Positions 31,983 through 39,758 of a DNA stretch of 64,000 nt are shown here, one piece after another. The DNA comes from CAZGUH01 sp964529005 (GTDB lineage Bacteria; Actinomycetota; Acidimicrobiia; Acidimicrobiales; Ilumatobacteraceae): contig CAZGUH010000006.1 in the NCBI GenBank assembly GCA_964529005.1, positions 67,070-131,069 of the forward strand. The letters are read 5' to 3'. The notes under the pieces are model-generated. The model was not told the DNA's origin and did not search any database. It saw only the letters and a program-made list of their open reading frames with translations. Numbering within the stretch: the first letter of the stretch is position 1; every line of letters starts with the position of its first letter. The position numbers and the translations under genes were made by a program.

Positions 31983-32758
31983 AGCCGTTCGCCTACGGCG
32001 ACAAGGTCCTCCTGCTCGACGTGAAGCGGCGGCGGTACCTGCTCACGCTGAAGGAGGGCGGCGAGTTCCACAGCCACGCCGGCTTCGTGCCCCATGCCGA
32101 CATCGCCGGGTGCGCGGAGGGTTCGACGATCCGCTCGACCCGCGGGGCCACCTACATCGCCCTGCGCCCGACGCTCGAGGACTTCGTCGTCGAGATGCCC
32201 CGCGGCGCGCAGGTCATCTACCCGAAGGACCTGGCCCCGATCTGCATGCTCGCCGACATCGGTCCGGGGGTGCGCGTGCTGGAGAGCGGCGTCGGCAGCG
32301 GCGCGCTGAGCATGACCATGCTGCGCTGGGGCGCCGACATCATCGGGTACGAGGTGCGGGAGGACTTCGCCAACCGCGCCCGCGCCAACGTCGAGACCTT
32401 CCTGGGCGCCGAGCCCCTCGATCGCTATCGGGTCGAGATCCGTGACTGCTATGCCGGCATCGACGAGCGCGATCTCGACCGCGTCGTGCTCGACCTGCCC
32501 GAGCCGTGGCAGGTCGTGCCGCACGCGGAGGGCGCGCTGCGCGCCGGGGGGATCCTGGTCGCCTACACGCCGTCGATCACCCAGGCGGCCCAGACCCGCG
32601 AGCGCATCGCCCAGTCGGGAGCGTGGAGCGGCGCCCGAACGCTGGAGGTGCTGCACCGCGGCTGGTACGTGGAAGGCGCAGCCGTCCGGCCGGACCACCG
32701 CATGGTGGCCCACACCGGCTTCCTCACGACCGCCCGGCTGATCCGCCCGGCCGCCTGA
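31979..32758 (+). CDS. trmI: tRNA (adenine(58)-N1)-methyltransferase TrmI
   Basis: 259 residues. It has the N-terminal beta-barrel domain (YGDKVLLLDVKRRRYLLTLKEGGEFHSHAGFVPH over adjoining positions), RGAQVIYPKDLAPICMLADIGPG and SAM motif I VLESGVGSGALSMTMLRWGA (about 100-119). The catalytic DLPEPWQVVPHAEGALRAGG region follows. It methylates A58 in the T-loop. trmI next to the Pup-proteasome genes is the mycobacterial order too. Here it is coupled to ttuBA, so two T-loop modifications (s2T54 and m1A58) are co-expressed. It ends 2 bp before the N run. Confidence 0.94.
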   Translation: MKPFAYGDKVLLLDVKRRRYLLTLKEGGEFHSHAGFVPHADIAGCAEGSTIRSTRGATYIALRPTLEDFVVEMPRGAQVIYPKDLAPICMLADIGPGVRVLESGVGSGALSMTMLRWGADIIGYEVREDFANRARANVETFLGAEPLDRYRVEIRDCYAGIDERDLDRVVLDLPEPWQVVPHAEGALRAGGILVAYTPSITQAAQTRERIAQSGAWSGARTLEVLHRGWYVEGAAVRPDHRMVAHTGFLTTARLIRPAA

Positions 32759-32760
32759 CG

Positions 32761-32860
32761 NNNNNNNNNNNNNNNNNNNNNNNNNNNNNNNNNNNNNNNN
32801 NNNNNNNNNNNNNNNNNNNNNNNNNNNNNNNNNNNNNNNNNNNNNNNNNNNNNNNNNNNN
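32761..32860. other. Assembly gap of 100 N
   Basis: Exactly 100 undetermined bases between trmI and the ferredoxin gene. Their true length and content are unknown; a small gene could be hidden here. A strong hairpin directly abuts the right edge. Confidence 0.99.
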
Positions 32861-32861
32861 C

Positions 32862-32900
32862 GGGCGCGACCCGCTGCCGGCACGGCAGCCGATCGCGCCC
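32862..32900. terminator. Long interrupted hairpin next to assembly gap (terminator candidate)
   Basis: Outer arms GGGCGCGA / TCGCGCCC (8 bp, perfect) enclose inner arms GCTGCCG / CGGCAGC (7 bp, perfect) with a 3-nt loop and 3-nt symmetric bulges. It lies 15 bp after the ferredoxin stop (minus strand) and probably ends that transcript and/or trmI. Such a stem would also hinder sequencing, which may explain the gap. Confidence 0.6.
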
Positions 32901-32915
32901 AAGCGAACGTGGGGT

Positions 32916-33161
32916 TTACGGTTCGATGAAGATGCACTCGCCGGGGCACTCCTCGGCGCTCTCGATGACCGCGTCGAGCTGGCCATCGGGGATGTTGGCC
33001 ATGCCGTCGGCCCCCTGTGGGTTGCCCTTGGCAGTGGCGAAGATCGTGCTGCCTTCCTTCACGTACGCGAGCCCGTCGTCGAGCAGGGTGAAGACATCCG
33101 GTGCGATCTCCTCGCACAGGCCATCGCCGGTGCACAGATCCTGGTCGATCCAGACCTTCAT
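32916..33161 (-). CDS. Ferredoxin, 3Fe-4S/4Fe-4S type (81 aa)
   Basis: An 81-residue electron carrier. MKVWIDQDLCTGDGLCEEIAPDVF gives Cys10 and Cys16 (CX5C), and the C-terminus gives Cys72 and Cys76 (ECPGECIFIE). The CX5C...CP arrangement is that of actinobacterial [3Fe-4S]-type ferredoxins that feed cytochrome P450s, though the fourth Cys also permits a 4Fe-4S cluster. A central insertion (GNPQGADGMANIPDG) is unusual for so small a protein. Ribosome binding site AGGAGTG lies 6 nt before the ATG. It is divergent from arc. Confidence 0.85.
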   Translation of the reverse strand: MKVWIDQDLCTGDGLCEEIAPDVFTLLDDGLAYVKEGSTIFATAKGNPQGADGMANIPDGQLDAVIESAEECPGECIFIEP

Positions 33162-33334
33162 GCGGTCACTCCTGGGGGCGCGTCGTACGGGAACGATCGG
33201 TTCACGAAACCGCCGACACTTTACACGGCGAGGCCGAGGAAAACGTGAGTGGTGAGCCACCACTTGCCGCCAGACGACGTGTAGCTTCCACATCGAACGG
33301 AACGATCCAGACGGACCGAACCAGGAGGTGCAGC
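33162..33334. promoter_or_regulatory. Divergent promoter region, ferredoxin / arc, with palindrome
   Basis: A 173-bp intergenic region. A perfect 6-bp-arm inverted repeat AGTGGT-gagcc-ACCACT lies at 33248-33264. ACTTTA at 33218-33223 reads TAAAGT on the minus strand, a possible ferredoxin -10. TAGCTT at 33281-33286 is a possible arc -10. The arc ribosome binding site AGGAGG is at 33323-33328, six nt before GTG 33335, one of the few perfect Shine-Dalgarno sites here. The regulator that would bind the palindrome is unknown. Confidence 0.4.
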
Positions 33335-35092
33335 GTGGCTCATGGAGGCGCTGACGGCGACGAAGCCGCTGACGTCCTGAAGGCTCAGGTCGTCGCACTG
33401 GAAGCCGAGATCGCCGACCTGCGTCGGCGGCTGACGGATGCCCCCAAGCGCGTGCGCGCCCTGGAGGAGCGCCTGCTGGAGACGAAGGGACAGCTCGCCC
33501 AGGCGGTCGCGCAGAACGAGAAGCTGAGCTACACGCTGCGTGAGGCGCGCGAGCACATCGCCGCTCTGCGTGAGGAGGTCGAGAAGCTCACCCAGCCGCC
33601 GTCCGCCTACGGCGTGGTGGTCGGCAAGAACGACGACGGCACGGTGGACGTGTCCACCAGCGGGCGCAAGATGCGGGTGAGCGTGCACCCCGACATCGAC
33701 CACGACATGCTCGAGCGCGGCGCCGAGGTGGTGCTCAACGAGAGCTTCGCCGTGGTCCTGGCCCGCAGCAGCGAGCTGAGCGGCGAGGTCGTGACGATCA
33801 AGGAACTGCTCGACGACGGCGTCCGAGCGGTCATCGTCGGCCGCGCCGACGAGGAACGGGTCTGCGAGCTCGCCGATTCGCTGCGCGGCACCCACCTGCG
33901 CAGCGGCGACACGGTGCGCCTCGACCTGCGCACCAACCTGCTGCTCGAGAAGCTGCCCCGGCCCGAGGTCGAGGATCTGCTGCTCGAAGAGGTGCCGGAC
34001 ATCTCCTACGCGGACATCGGCGGCCTCGACGGGCAGATCGAGCAGATCGCCGACGCGGTCGAGCTGCCGTTCCTCTACAACGAGCTGTTCGCCGAGCACC
34101 AGCTGCCCGCCCCGAAGGGCATCCTGCTCTACGGCCCGCCCGGGTGCGGCAAGACGCTGATCGCCAAGGCGGTGGCCAACAGCCTGGCGCGCAAGGTCGC
34201 GGCCAAGACCGGCGACGAGAAGGGCCGCAGCTACTTCATCAACATCAAGGGCCCCGAGCTGCTCAACAAGTACGTCGGCGAGACCGAGCGCCAGATCCGG
34301 CTCGTGTTCCAGCGGGCACGCGAGAAGAGCGAGGAGGGCTGGCCGGTCATCGTGTTCTTCGACGAGATGGACTCGATGTTCCGCACTCGTGGCTCGGGCA
34401 TCTCGAGCGACATGGAGTCGACGATCGTGCCGCAGCTGCTGGCCGAGATCGACGGCGTCGAAGGTCTGCGCAACGTGATCGTCATCGGCGCGACCAACCG
34501 CGAGGACCTGATCGACCCGGCGATCCTGCGACCCGGTCGCCTCGACGTGAAGATCAAGATCGAGCGCCCGACCGCCGATGCCGCCCGTCAGATCTTCGCC
34601 CGCTACCTGACGACGGAGATCCCGCTCAGCGCCGCGGAGGTCGAGTCGCTCGGCAACGGCCGCGCCGACGTCGCCGTCAGCGCCATGATCGACCTCACCG
34701 TCGAGGAGATGTACCGCGACGACGAGGCGAACCAGTTCCTGGAGGTCACCTACCAGAACGGCGACAAGGAGATCCTGTACTACAAGGACTTCTCGTCGGG
34801 CGCGATGATCGAGAACATCGTGCGGCGGGCGAAGAAGCTGGCGATCAAGCGTGTCATCGCCGGCGGCGCCCGCGGCGTGTGCGTGCAGGACCTGCTCGAC
34901 TCGATCAAGCAGGAGTACAAGGAGCACGAGGACCTGCCGAACACGACCAACCCGGACGACTGGGCGAAGATCAGCGGGAAGAAGGGCGAGCGGATCGTGT
35001 TCATCCGCACGCTCGTCAACCGTGGGCGCGACGCCCCAGAGCCCGTCGGCGGCCGCGCGATCGAGAGGGTGGCGACCGGCCAGTACCTCTGA
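33335..35092 (+). CDS. arc: Proteasome-activating AAA ATPase ARC/Mpa
   Basis: The hexameric unfoldase that feeds pupylated proteins to the 20S core. 585 residues: an N-terminal coiled coil (about 12-85) that captures Pup, tandem OB-type domains (about 90-230), AAA domain with Walker A GPPGCGKTLIAKAVA (about 267-281), Walker B IVFFDEMDSMF (about 340) and sensor GATNREDLIDPAILRPGRLD. The C-terminus GQYL carries the penultimate Tyr used to dock on the 20S ring. GTG at 33335 follows AGGAGG by 6 nt. First gene of the Pup-proteasome cluster. Confidence 0.96.
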   Translation: MAHGGADGDEAADVLKAQVVALEAEIADLRRRLTDAPKRVRALEERLLETKGQLAQAVAQNEKLSYTLREAREHIAALREEVEKLTQPPSAYGVVVGKNDDGTVDVSTSGRKMRVSVHPDIDHDMLERGAEVVLNESFAVVLARSSELSGEVVTIKELLDDGVRAVIVGRADEERVCELADSLRGTHLRSGDTVRLDLRTNLLLEKLPRPEVEDLLLEEVPDISYADIGGLDGQIEQIADAVELPFLYNELFAEHQLPAPKGILLYGPPGCGKTLIAKAVANSLARKVAAKTGDEKGRSYFINIKGPELLNKYVGETERQIRLVFQRAREKSEEGWPVIVFFDEMDSMFRTRGSGISSDMESTIVPQLLAEIDGVEGLRNVIVIGATNREDLIDPAILRPGRLDVKIKIERPTADAARQIFARYLTTEIPLSAAEVESLGNGRADVAVSAMIDLTVEEMYRDDEANQFLEVTYQNGDKEILYYKDFSSGAMIENIVRRAKKLAIKRVIAGGARGVCVQDLLDSIKQEYKEHEDLPNTTNPDDWAKISGKKGERIVFIRTLVNRGRDAPEPVGGRAIERVATGQYL

Positions 35093-35129
35093 CCCTTTGC
35101 GGTCGAGCAACAACGTCGCAGGACAGCGA

Positions 35130-35135
35130 TAGGGT
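35130..35135 (+). promoter_or_regulatory. -10 box TAGGGT of dop (leaderless type)
   Basis: TAGGGT ends 6 nt before the dop ATG, suggesting an extra promoter inside the proteasome cluster. Confidence 0.4.
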
Positions 35136-35141
35136 GCGCGC

Positions 35142-36626
35142 ATGGCGCTGGCCAAGGTCTGCGGAATCGAGACCGAGTACGGCATCTTCGTGCACGGCTC
35201 CGACACCAATCCGGTGTCCGCCTCGTCGGTGCTGATCAACGCCTACATGCTCGTCACCTCGCGGCGTGTCGGCTGGGACTTCGAGGACGAGCAGCCGGGC
35301 AACGACGCCCGCGGGTTCAGCCTCGACGAGGCGTACCCACCCGAGGTCGAGACACATCTCGTGAACGCGGTGCTCACCAACGGCGCCCGCTACTACGTCG
35401 ACCACGCCCACCCCGAGATCTCCACCCCGGAATGCCTCACTGCGCTCGAGGTCGTCCGCTACGACCGGGCGGCGGAGGAGATCGTGCGCGCCAGCATGCA
35501 GGCTTCACGGGCGCTGCTGCCGCCCGGCGCCGAGATCGTCACGCACAAGAACAACAGCGACGGCAAGGGCAACAGCTACGGCTGCCACGAGAACTACCTC
35601 CTCGCTCGCGACACGCCCTTCGGCCGCATCTCCAGCCAGATCACGCCGCACTTCGTCACCCGGCAGATCTTCTGCGGCGCGGGCAAGGTGGGCAGCGAAG
35701 CCTCCGGCGCGTCGGGCGCCGACGTCGCCTACCAACTCAGCCAGCGCGCCGACTTCTTCGAGGAGGAGGTCGGACTCGAGACGACGCTGAAGCGGCCGAT
35801 CGTCAACACGCGCGACGAGCCGCACTGCGACGCCCAGAAGTATCGCCGCCTGCACGTCATCGTCGGCGACGCCAACATGAGCGAGGTCGCCACCTACCTG
35901 AAAGTGGGTACGACAGCGATCGTGCTGGCGATGATCGAAGACGATGCCTGTGGAACCGACTGGGTGCTCGCCCAGCCGGTGCAGGCGATCCGCCAGGTGA
36001 GCCACGACCCCACGCTCACGCAGACGCTGGCGCTGCGCAACGGGCGGCGGGCGACAGCGCTCGAGGTGCAATGGGGCCTGCTGGAGCGGGCGCGCAAGTA
36101 CGAGCGCTCGCACGGCCTGGCGTGCGTCGGCGAGTCCGTCGGGGTCGACGTGCTCAGCCGGTGGGAGCAGGTGCTGACCGGACTGGAGAGCGATCCGGCA
36201 TCGGTGGGGCATTGGGTCGACTGGGTGGCGAAGAAGCGCATGGTCGACGGTTTCGCCGACCGCCACAACCTGACACCGGGCGACCACCGGCTGAAGGCGA
36301 TCGACCTGCACTACCACGACATGCGGCCCGACAAGTGCCTCGCCGCCCGTGCGGGGCTGGATCGGATCGTCGATCCGACCGACGTCGCGACCGCGATCGA
36401 TCAGCCGCCGACCACCACGCGCGCGTACTTCCGGGGCCGCTGCCTCCAGAAGTGGCCGAGCGAGATCGTGGCGGCCAACTGGGATTCGATGGTGTTCGAC
36501 ATCGGGTCCGACCCGTTGCGCCGGGTGCCGATGATGGAACCGCTACGCGGCACCGCCGAACATGTCGCTAGGTTGATCGACGAGAGCACCACCGCAGCCG
36601 AGCTGCTCACTCGGCTGGGGTCATAG
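35142..36626 (+). CDS. dop: Pup deamidase/depupylase Dop
   Basis: Converts the C-terminal Gln of Pup to Glu and removes Pup from substrates. The 494-residue protein of the glutamine-synthetase-like fold has GIETEYGI near the N-terminus (residues 8-15). It also has HPEISTPEC, HKNNSDGKGNSYGCHENYLL, RPIVNTRDEPHCDA and VIVGDANMSE. The long Dop-loop region (FEDEQPGNDARGFSLDEAYPP) near residues 47-68 separates it from the ligase PafA, encoded 5 kb downstream. Needed here because Pup ends in GGQ. Confidence 0.95.
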   Translation: MALAKVCGIETEYGIFVHGSDTNPVSASSVLINAYMLVTSRRVGWDFEDEQPGNDARGFSLDEAYPPEVETHLVNAVLTNGARYYVDHAHPEISTPECLTALEVVRYDRAAEEIVRASMQASRALLPPGAEIVTHKNNSDGKGNSYGCHENYLLARDTPFGRISSQITPHFVTRQIFCGAGKVGSEASGASGADVAYQLSQRADFFEEEVGLETTLKRPIVNTRDEPHCDAQKYRRLHVIVGDANMSEVATYLKVGTTAIVLAMIEDDACGTDWVLAQPVQAIRQVSHDPTLTQTLALRNGRRATALEVQWGLLERARKYERSHGLACVGESVGVDVLSRWEQVLTGLESDPASVGHWVDWVAKKRMVDGFADRHNLTPGDHRLKAIDLHYHDMRPDKCLAARAGLDRIVDPTDVATAIDQPPTTTRAYFRGRCLQKWPSEIVAANWDSMVFDIGSDPLRRVPMMEPLRGTAEHVARLIDESTTAAELLTRLGS

Positions 36627-36648
36627 CCCCGAGGGAGGCACGGACATC

Positions 36649-36843
36649 ATGGCCGAGCGCACCCAGAAGCAGAAGCCCGCCCCGGCACGCGAGGAAGAGG
36701 TCGTCGAGGACGCCCCCGCCACCAGCGCCACGGGCGAGAAGCTCAAGGCAGACCTCGACGATCTGCTCGACGAGATCGACTCGGTGTTGGATTCCAACGC
36801 CGAGGACTTCGTCAAGTCGTACGTCCAAAAGGGCGGACAGTAG
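36649..36843 (+). CDS. pup: Prokaryotic ubiquitin-like protein Pup
   Basis: A 64-residue disordered tag. The N-terminal AERTQKQKPAPAREEE resembles the ARC-engaging start of other Pups. The central acidic helix (KADLDDLLDEIDSVLDSNAEDFV) binds the ARC coiled coil. It ends YVQKGGQ. The Gln must be deamidated by Dop before PafA couples it to lysines. GGGAGG lies 10 nt before the ATG. It lies between dop and prcB, the classical position. Confidence 0.97.
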   Translation: MAERTQKQKPAPAREEEVVEDAPATSATGEKLKADLDDLLDEIDSVLDSNAEDFVKSYVQKGGQ

Positions 36844-36872
36844 GCAACCGCCGTCTCGTCCCGCGCGCTGGA

Positions 36873-36878
36873 TAGCCT
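36873..36878 (+). promoter_or_regulatory. -10 box TAGCCT of prcB
   Basis: TAGCCT ends 10 nt before ATG 36889 (16 nt before a second in-frame ATG at 36895). Confidence 0.35.
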
Positions 36879-36888
36879 GCGGGCGACT

Positions 36889-37680
36889 ATGGCCATGCCG
36901 TTCTTCCGCCCGGGCGATGATCCCGGCTCGAGCTTTCCCGAGCTCCTCCGCCGCATCGGCGCCGTGAGCGCTGTGCCGGTCTCCGGCAGTGGGGCATCAG
37001 CTCTCACGATCCCGCATGCCACGACGTGCATCGCGCTGCGCTTCGCCGACGGCGTCGTGATGGTCGGCGATCGCCGAGCGACGTCCGGCAACCTGATCAG
37101 TCACCGGGCGATGGAGAAGGTGGTGCAGGCGGACCGCTTCAGCGGCGTCGCGATCGCCGGGTCCGCGGGCCCGGCGATGGAGATGGTGAAGCTCTTCACG
37201 CTCCAGCTCGAGCACTACGAGAAGGTCGAGGGTCAGAGCCTCAGCCTGGAAGGCAAGGCCAACCAGCTGTCGATGATGGTGCGCGGCAACCTGCCCGCCG
37301 CGATGCAGGGCATGGTCGTCGTGCCGATCTTCGCCGGCTACGACGAGCGACGGGCGATCGGGCGGCTCTGGGACTTCGACCCGACCGGCGGCCGCTACGA
37401 AGAGCACGACTACGTCGCGACGGGTTCGGGCAGCCTGCACGCCAGCACGGTCGTGAAGCTCGGGTGGCGTTCGGACCTGCCGCGCGACGAGGCGGTCCGG
37501 CTGGGCTGCCGTGCGATCTGGGAGGCCGCCGAGGCCGACAGCGCCACCGGCGGGCCCGACCCGCTGCGCGGCATCTATCCCGTCGTCGCGACCATCACCG
37601 CAGCGGGGTGGCAGCGCCTCGGCGACGACGAGCTGGCATCGATCTACGAGGCGATCGCGGCGGAGGTGCGCGGACGATGA
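36889..37680 (+). CDS. prcB: 20S proteasome beta subunit PrcB
   Basis: The catalytic N-terminal-nucleophile subunit. 263 residues with a propeptide ending IPHA before TTCIALRF, so Thr45 is the predicted mature nucleophile. Ala replaces the usual Gly before the cleavage site. DGVVMVGDRRATSGNLIS supplies the conserved Asp/Arg, GVAIAGSAGPAMEMVKLF includes the active-site Lys region neighbourhood, and YVATGSGSLHA follows. It forms the inner rings of the 20S core with PrcA, whose ATG overlaps its stop. Confidence 0.96.
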   Translation: MAMPFFRPGDDPGSSFPELLRRIGAVSAVPVSGSGASALTIPHATTCIALRFADGVVMVGDRRATSGNLISHRAMEKVVQADRFSGVAIAGSAGPAMEMVKLFTLQLEHYEKVEGQSLSLEGKANQLSMMVRGNLPAAMQGMVVVPIFAGYDERRAIGRLWDFDPTGGRYEEHDYVATGSGSLHASTVVKLGWRSDLPRDEAVRLGCRAIWEAAEADSATGGPDPLRGIYPVVATITAAGWQRLGDDELASIYEAIAAEVRGR

Positions 37681-38366
37681 GCATGCCGTTCTACGTCGCG
37701 CCCGAGCAGGTGATGAAGGACCGGGCGGACTACGCCCGGAAGGGAATCGCACGCGGGCGAGCGCTGGTGGCGGTCCGCTACGACGACGGCATCGCGATCG
37801 TCGCCGAGAACCAGTCGAGCACGTTGCGCAAGATCAGCGAGATCTACGACCGCATCGCGTTCGCCGGTGTCGGCCGCTACAACGAGTTCGATCAGCTGCG
37901 CGTCGCCGGCGTGCGCGCCGCGGACCTGAAGGGCTTCCAGTACTCGCGCGACGACGTCGACGCGCGCAGCCTCGCCAACCAGTACGCGCAGATCCTCGGC
38001 CAGGTCTTCACCCACGAGATGAAGCCGATGGAGGTCGAGATCCTCGTCGCCGAAGTGGGCGTGGATAGCAGCGGCGACCAGATGTTCCACATCCTCTACG
38101 ACGGCACGGTGATGGACGAGACCCGCTACACCGTGCTCGGCGGCGACGCAGACGCGATCAACGGCCGCATGTCCGCGGCCTACGCCGACCACTTCACGCT
38201 GGCGCGCGCCGTGCAGGCGGCGACCGCCGCGTTGAGCGGCCCCGACCGCCAGCTCGGGCCGGACGACCTCGAAGCCGCCGTGCTGTCGCGCAGCAACGGC
38301 CGGCGCTGCTTCCGACGCTTCAGCGACAGCGAACTGGAGACCCTGCTCTCGTCGGGCGACGCCTGA
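37677..38366 (+). CDS. prcA: 20S proteasome alpha subunit PrcA
   Basis: 229 residues forming the outer gating rings of the 20S core. The N-terminal gate segment MSMPFYVAPEQVMKDRADYARKGIARGR (adjoining parts), then DDGIAIVAENQS, KISEIYDRIAFAGVGRYNEFDQLR, and the FSDSELETLL tail are typical of actinobacterial PrcA. It lacks the nucleophilic Thr, as expected. It overlaps prcB by 4 bp. A 5-oxoprolinase operon starts only 12 bp downstream on the same strand. Confidence 0.95.
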   Translation: MSMPFYVAPEQVMKDRADYARKGIARGRALVAVRYDDGIAIVAENQSSTLRKISEIYDRIAFAGVGRYNEFDQLRVAGVRAADLKGFQYSRDDVDARSLANQYAQILGQVFTHEMKPMEVEILVAEVGVDSSGDQMFHILYDGTVMDETRYTVLGGDADAINGRMSAAYADHFTLARAVQAATAALSGPDRQLGPDDLEAAVLSRSNGRRCFRRFSDSELETLLSSGDA

Positions 38367-38378
38367 TCGGGCTCCGCC

Positions 38379-39140
38379 GTGGCCCGCATCGACCTCAACG
38401 CCGACGTCGGTGAAGGGTTCGGGCGCTGGGCCCTCGGCGACGACGACGCCCTCCTCGGGGTGGTGACGAGCGCCAACGTCGCGTGCGGCTTCCACGCGGG
38501 CGACCCGACGATCATGCGCCACGTGTGCGGGCTGGCGGCCGCCAACGACGTCGCCATCGGCGCGCAGGTGTCGTACCCGGACCTCGGCGGCTTCGGGCGG
38601 CGGTTCATGGACATCGAGCCCGCCGAGCTCACCGACGCGGTGCTCTACCAGATCGGCGCTCTCGACGGCTTCGCCCGCCTGTTCGGGACGGCGGTGCGCT
38701 ACGTCAAACCCCACGGCGCTCTCTACAACGCGACGGTGAGCCATGCCGCGCAGGCGGCAGCGGTGGTGCAGGCGGTGCGCGAGGACGGCCGCGGGCTCGC
38801 GATCGTCGGGCTCCCGGGATCGCAGCTGCTCCTCCAGGCGGCCGAGGCCGGTGTGGCGACGGTGCGCGAAGCGTTCGCCGATCGTGCCTACGCCGCCGAC
38901 GGCACGCTGCTGTCGCGCCGCGCGCCCGGCGCGGTGCTCGACGACCCCGACGTCGTGGCCGAGCGAGCCGAGCGCATGGCGGTCGAGGGCGTCGTCACCG
39001 CCGTCGACGGCACGATCGTCGACGTCGCCGCCGACACCATCTGCGTCCACGGCGACACGCCGGGCGCGGCGTCGCTCGCCGCCCGGGTGCGCCGTGCGCT
39101 CGAATCGGCGGGCGTGGCCGTGTGCTGCGCTGTGCCATAG
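38379..39140 (+). CDS. pxpA: 5-oxoprolinase subunit PxpA (LamB/YcsF family)
   Basis: 253 residues starting VARIDLNADVGEGFGRWALGDDDALL, then TSANVACGFHAGDPTIMR, the metal/catalytic segment of the family, and VKPHGALYNATV. With PxpB and PxpC it hydrolyses 5-oxoproline to glutamate with ATP, detoxifying a by-product of glutamate/glutamine and glutathione-like metabolism. The GTG start lies 12 bp after prcA, so read-through from the proteasome operon is likely. Confidence 0.93.
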   Translation: MARIDLNADVGEGFGRWALGDDDALLGVVTSANVACGFHAGDPTIMRHVCGLAAANDVAIGAQVSYPDLGGFGRRFMDIEPAELTDAVLYQIGALDGFARLFGTAVRYVKPHGALYNATVSHAAQAAAVVQAVREDGRGLAIVGLPGSQLLLQAAEAGVATVREAFADRAYAADGTLLSRRAPGAVLDDPDVVAERAERMAVEGVVTAVDGTIVDVAADTICVHGDTPGAASLAARVRRALESAGVAVCCAVP

Positions 39141-39149
39141 GGCGAGCCG

Positions 39150-39758
39150 ATGCGCGTCGTGCCCTACGGACCGCGGGCTGCGCTGATCGACCTCGCCGCA
39201 GACGGCGATCCTGCGCTGCTCGCCGGCGCGCTGCGCGACGCGTTCGGCGACGACGTCTCGGTCGTGCCGGCTGCGGCCACCGTGCTCGTCGACGGCGCCG
39301 GCGCAACCGACGTCGAACGCCGCCTCGCGGCGCTCGGCCCGCCCGCTGCACGCAGCGAGCCCACACGGCATCGCGAACCGATCACGATCGCGGTCGACTA
39401 CGACGGTGACGACCTCGGCTGGGTGGCCGAGCACACCGGGCTCCCGGTCGAGGGCGTCATCTCCGCCCACACGGCGCCCACCTACGTCTGCGCGTTCTGC
39501 GGGTTCTCCCCGGGATTCGCCTACCTCACCGGCCTGGATCCACGGTTGGAGACACCGCGGCGCGCCACGCCTCGGGTCCAGGTGCCCGCGGGCGCGGTGG
39601 CGATCGCGGGCAGCTACACCGCCGTCTACCCGAGCGCGACCCCGGGTGGGTGGCAGCTGATCGGGCGCACCGACGCGCCTGTGTGGGACCCCACCCGGGC
39701 GGATCGTCCGGCCCTCGTCGCCCCCGGCGACCTCGTGCGGTTCGTCGCCCGGCGATGA
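39150..39758 (+). CDS. pxpB: 5-oxoprolinase subunit PxpB (KipI-like)
   Basis: 202 residues: MRVVPYGPRAALIDLA at the start, then the carboxyltransferase-domain-1 motifs ITIAVDYDGDDLGWVAEHTGL and CGFSPGFAYLTGLDPRLETPRRATPRVQVPAGAVAIAG (adjoining parts), ending GDLVRFVARR. It pairs with PxpC, whose ATG overlaps its stop by 4 bp. In Bacillus the homologue KipI is also a kinase inhibitor; no sporulation kinase context exists here. Confidence 0.93.
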   Translation: MRVVPYGPRAALIDLAADGDPALLAGALRDAFGDDVSVVPAAATVLVDGAGATDVERRLAALGPPAARSEPTRHREPITIAVDYDGDDLGWVAEHTGLPVEGVISAHTAPTYVCAFCGFSPGFAYLTGLDPRLETPRRATPRVQVPAGAVAIAGSYTAVYPSATPGGWQLIGRTDAPVWDPTRADRPALVAPGDLVRFVARR

